Below the pieces are notes generated by a model. That model was not told the origin of the DNA. It saw only the letters and a list, made by a program, of their open reading frames with translations, and made no database searches. Source: Antitrichia curtipendula (taxonomy: Eukaryota > Streptophyta > Bryopsida > Hypnales > Leucodontaceae). Taken from it: a stretch of 64,000 nt of DNA. Location of the stretch: contig OX579641.1 in assembly GCA_951230915.1 (NCBI GenBank), forward strand, positions 4,464,001 through 4,528,000, given 5' to 3'. Below are positions 60,127 through 64,000 of this stretch, piece after piece. Position 1 is the first letter of the stretch. Each line of letters starts with the position of its first letter. The position numbers were made by a program, and so were the translations under genes.

Positions 60127-60546
60127 TAAATCCTTAAATGATGAGCTTGTCACCGTGGAAATCATTTGTCTTAGAAACCGTCTAAATTGTTGGCTTAAAA
60201 AAATGCAAAACCACTCATTGGAAGCCAAACTATTATAGAAGACCTTCCCTTTTCACACAAAATTGGGAAGATGAATAGTTGCATTTCTATCTTGCATGGA
60301 GATATTCTTTGTCATATTTCATCCGAAAAATGTCCTCAATGTCATTTATGGGTTAAACTTTAAACCTTGACGCAAATACTTCTACACAAAATAGTGAAAT
60401 TAGGTTGCCTTAACAATTAGGTTGCCTTAACATCAAGAAGGTTACTTCAGAAGCTATGAAAGTCAAGAAATATTTCTAAAAACATTTCCATTTGTACACG
60501 TGGAGGTTCATGAGTCCCAATTTCAACAAGACCTAATTCAAAAGTA

Positions 60547-60839
60547 AGGTAAACCATCCCATTGCGGTCAAAATTTGAGTAGGCCCAATTGTCGTCAAAA
60601 TGTTAATGGTGGTGTACATTTGAGTTCTCAAATGTACACCACCATTAACATTTTGACCACAATGGGATGGCCTCAAATTTTGACCGCAATGGGATGGTCT
60701 CAAATTTTGACCGCAATGGGATGGTCTCAGATTTTGACCGCAATGGGATGGTCTCAGATTTTGACCGCAATGGGATGGTCTCAGATTTTGACCGCAATGG
60801 GATGGTCTCAAATTCTGACCGCAATGGGATGGTTTACCT
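60547..60839. mobile_element. Family alpha foldback element with internal 27-bp minisatellite
   Basis: TA flanks (60545-46, 60840-41) enclose ends AGGTAAACCATCCCATTGCG, present inverted at the right. A perfect 30-bp hairpin arm pair lies at 60595-60624 and 60627-60656 with a 2-base loop. From 60661 the right arm has been amplified as six 27-bp units (AATGGGATGGTCTCAGATTT...GACCGC) plus a partial unit. Because 27 is divisible by 3, repetitive frames stay open on both strands; they are not genes. Confidence 0.88.
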
Positions 60840-60959
60840 TAGTGCATTCTTGTACAATAGCTGAAAATATTTATATAGTGTCAAGTGTCGAGAAATTAGT
60901 GTGGGGCAACCTAATGTCACTATTTTGTCTAGTTCATGATGGTGGATTTATGAGAAGTC

Positions 60960-61700
60960 TACTGTCAACGTCGACTTTTTCCTGCCTCCCCTCTGACACC
61001 CCTGTACCTGCCCCCCCCCCCCATTGCCTATCTCACCTCCACGCGGTGTCATCGCCCGGTCTCTCGTGCAGATAACTTAAATTTGGCCTTTTCTGGCAGG
61101 TGGGAAAAAGTGAGGATCATGCCTGTGCATGAGAAAGCAGCAAAAAAAAGATCGCGCTTTTTCCTTTTCTTTTCCTCGTGGAGCCTCGTCAAAAGGGGGA
61201 GTGATTTTTTCGTCTTCTTCACCCGTCAGCTGTGGATAGTTTTGCCTGAAAACGCACTCGAGGACCCACCGGACCTAACCGGATCTCGTGGGCCAAGACC
61301 TCCCCCCATCCATCCATGGCGGGGCCCGGAGGAGGGGGTTCTATCTGTGAGCCTTTCTCCCCCTCCAACCAGCCGAAGTTGGTCACATGGGGTTTCATCA
61401 CACCCGCATGATGATGGGGGCTCCGGGAAGGTCCCGGCTCATCTCATCCTCACATGGGGAAAACGCCAAACAATTGGTGGCTTCCGGATTTGAAATGGAC
61501 GATTTAGGAAGGGAGTCGCAGTGGTGCAATGCCATGAAAAAGGTACACCTGTTGCCAATGGAATTGTCCATGTGTTTCAAAGGAGGAGGAGGAAGGAAAA
61601 AAGTTTTAAGAAGAAAAGGTACACCTGTTATCCTTCTTTAAAGGCGGCGGGACATTGCAAAAAACCCCCATGGCTGGGGCATTATTGGAAAGTGGGAATT
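60960..61700. other. Unassigned GC-rich island
   Basis: This is the most GC-rich part of the window's right end, with a C-run near 61008. A 136-codon plus frame (61083-61493) is proline/serine-rich without a known domain. Overlapping frames on both strands are equally open, which is a composition effect. Confidence 0.25.
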
Positions 61701-61990
61701 TGAATATTCACGTAGTTCTTTGGGTTTTGAAATGTGCTTTTAAGGGTATGTTCATACTTGGTGTTAAAAGAGTGTTGTGTTGTTGCTGAAGATCAAAGAA
61801 ATGAATGTAGACGTACTTCTGGACCAGATTCATATTGCAAACGTCACCCCCCTTAATACCAAGTGGGAATATATCCTAAACTGAACTAAGAAAAAGTAGC
61901 CTCTAATAAAAAAATTAATTCATTTGTTTTGAATTTTATTTAAAAATATATTAAAATTATAATTTTTGTGACATTTTGAAGATAGCATCC

Positions 61991-62304
61991 ATTAGATGTT
62001 TTTTTGGGGGGGGCTGGAGGGCTGTTTCGGGCCTGTTCCCGGCATTGTTCCCCCGGCAGTAAAAGAACAAATGTTGTCAAAAAAAAATTAAATTTTTTTA
62101 AAATTTTTTTAAAATTTATTAATCCTAAAACGAAAAGAGAAGATGAACTATTTTATTTATTTTTTTAAAACTATTTTTTTTATATGACGTGGCAGTCCCT
62201 CTGCCATATCATGCAGCTACTGCGGCGTAGTTCCAGACAGTTCCAAAGTCTGGGAACCCTAGGGAACTCACAGCCCTTTCATAGGGGCTGAAAAATATGT
62301 AATG
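61991..62304 (+). mobile_element. Family gamma element, copy 4
   Basis: It starts ATTAGATGTTTTTTTGGGGG and carries GGAGGGCTGTTTCGGGCCTG, GTTCCCCCGGCAGTAAAAGA and the hairpin GTGGCAGTCCCTCTGCCATA. It ends AGGGGCTGAAAAATATGTAATG. Best-preserved copy of the family. Confidence 0.75.
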
Positions 62305-64000
62305 TTGAGAGCCACAAATACACCACTTTTGAACTTTTTCTATCGAATTTCTCTTGGTGTGAGTGAGCCCAAGGAGTACATCAATTACACCATGACGTTT
62401 GACACTATTATTTTCATATTTGTTTAGAATTTTCATGCTATTAAAAACATTTTTGTAGTTTCTATGGTTTTTACAAAGATTTGTTTTATAATCATATAAA
62501 ATTCAATTTTTAAACATATATTATTGTTTTGAAAAATATGAAAACTTGAAATGTGCATTTCAATGTAGAAATCTAATGAATTTTGACCAAGCTTGGATAC
62601 TAACTGTGTTTTTTAAGGTTTAAGGGTTAAAGGAAGTAGTTAGTACATTAGCGGTGATAAAATTTATCTGAACAAATTTGGAAATTATGCAAAGTTGCAA
62701 GGAGGACTACTGGTTATATCATTGATAGGTGGTGGGATTGGGAGGGAAAAAAACGGGTTGCAATTTGTAAAAGGTGAAAAATATTTATTTTTTAATTTAG
62801 AGTAAAAAAACAAAGAGAAATTGGACTCTGTACTTGATAAAAAAAAATGGTTTGGCATGGGAATTACAGGAAAATAGCTAGTAAAAATAAGAAAATATCA
62901 TGATTTATGAGGTGCACTAATAAAGTATGGAGGTTTATAGTATTTTGGATGAAAGTAATGGGGTTAACATTATTTTCATTTTATTTCAAATAGTGTGATT
63001 GTCATAGACTTTTATCCAATTTCTTTGACGTTCATCCAAATTTCATTTGCTTTTGTCTACTTTCTTCCATTTTCATATGATATTCATCCAAATTCTGAAG
63101 CTATATCTTTGGAAATTGATAGTTCTAAATTCATGATCTTTTAAAATTTTATCTTCTTCTTCTCTTTGCTGCCTTAGAATGTGACAATTTTTGGCAATTC
63201 TTCTTGTAGAAATCCCCCATATTTTAGGGGATCATGCATAAGATATACGACTTGTTTCCCACTAGGGTCCCATTTTCCCAAGATATAGTGACCTATTTTT
63301 TCATGAATGAGGGGAATATGATGCCGACCATCATGAACTTCATCATTGTGTGACAAACATTGCATTGACACCTAATGAAGTTGCCAAGACTAATGTTTAG
63401 TTTTGCACTTTGCAAAAATATGTTTGCCTATACATAGAGAACAAGTCAGATTTGTTCACCTACACTTTCTTAATTTCTACTAATTCCAAACTTGATGGAA
63501 AAATTAACAAAAAATAGTGCAATCTTCATTTTTTTCTATTCCCTGACCAAAGAGAATTATCAGACCCCCACCCACCATGGCTCAATCATACATATGCTAA
63601 AAAGCTTAACATTGTCGGAAATAGGTCATATGTACCTTGCGTCCGCCGATGCCATACTGCACGGTTTGTGTGCATGCAGTTACTCTCCCATGCACGTAAT
63701 TATAAGTTATAATTTCTAGTGCCATGCTTGAAATTTCAAGCCCCTTCTGAAGAAGTGGCAAGTATTTACAGTACACTTGGTCACGCTAAAGAATTTAAGT
63801 TTTGTCGAACTTACTTTTAAAGTTATTTGTTCAAATCACCTCACCGCATTGTATGCGCATCAGTTATTGGAACAATGTCATCAACCTTATCTGTCCGTTG
63901 TCAGATCCCACGACTTTGCATGACGTCCATCTGGGCTAAAAAGCCCAGTTCCGTACGGCAGAAAAAATTGGCAATCAATCCATGAGTTGGGGTAGAATTG
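62305..64000. other. AT-rich intergenic stretch to the window edge
   Basis: No gene was supported. A short hairpin CTGGGCTAAAAAGCCCAG lies at about 63932-63949. Confidence 0.4.

Noticed and set aside
60533..61075. Repetitive open frames on both strands (9-residue repeats)
   Set aside because: They are created by a 27-bp tandem repeat inside a foldback transposon; the frames exist because 27 is a multiple of 3.

Overview
The window is nuclear DNA of a land plant. The evidence is an ENOD93-family gene (a plant family), a two-domain B3 transcription factor, GT-AG introns of about 110-1100 bp, Arabidopsis-type telo-box motifs (AAACCCTA) at several gene 5' ends, and a plant-type extended bL36 ribosomal protein. 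Exons are GC-balanced and lie in very AT-rich intergenic DNA full of small inverted-repeat elements. A seed-free plant (bryophyte or lycophyte) seems likely, but this is inference and the species is not resolved.

Six intact multi-exon genes were assembled by joining exons in phase. They are a Mak11/PAK1IP1-like WD40 ribosome-biogenesis factor (1841-5181, +), a double-B3 protein (6886-8406, -), a bL36 ribosomal protein (18445-19493, -), the NineTeen-complex spliceosome factor BCAS2/SPF27/MOS4 (28871-30853, +), a DUF218/YdcF-type protein (34558-36753, +) and an ENOD93-like small membrane protein (38558-41007, -). An F-box gene relic (about 20505-21187, +) has an in-frame stop and ends at the junction of an inserted small transposon. 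Four of the genes serve ribosome production, translation, splicing or transcription; the layout shows no functional cluster.

The rest is dominated by non-autonomous DNA transposons. Family alpha has TIRs starting AGGTAG/AGGTAA and TA target duplications (200-460 bp; a foldback member at 60.5 kb carries an internal 27-bp minisatellite). Family beta has TTAA duplications and TIRs starting CCCTAGA or CYCCTAAA, which are piggyBac-like hallmarks. Family gamma has about 280-320-bp elements at four sites. There is also a 135-bp mini-CACTA element. Elements are nested (beta inside alpha at 59-60 kb, gamma inside beta at 53 kb), and paralogous copies supply empty sites. No transposase coding region was recognised. 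Tandem duplications sit at gene 5' ends (DUF218 and ENOD93 genes), inside introns of the WD40 gene, and as a 5 x 114-bp array between two convergent genes.

Long stretches (9.6-15 kb, 21.6-27.6 kb, 55.2-57.2 kb, 62.3-64 kb) are AT-rich DNA in which no gene was supported. Several GC-richer islands (about 48.4-49.0, 51.0-52.1, 57.8-58.3 and 61.0-61.7 kb) remain unexplained.
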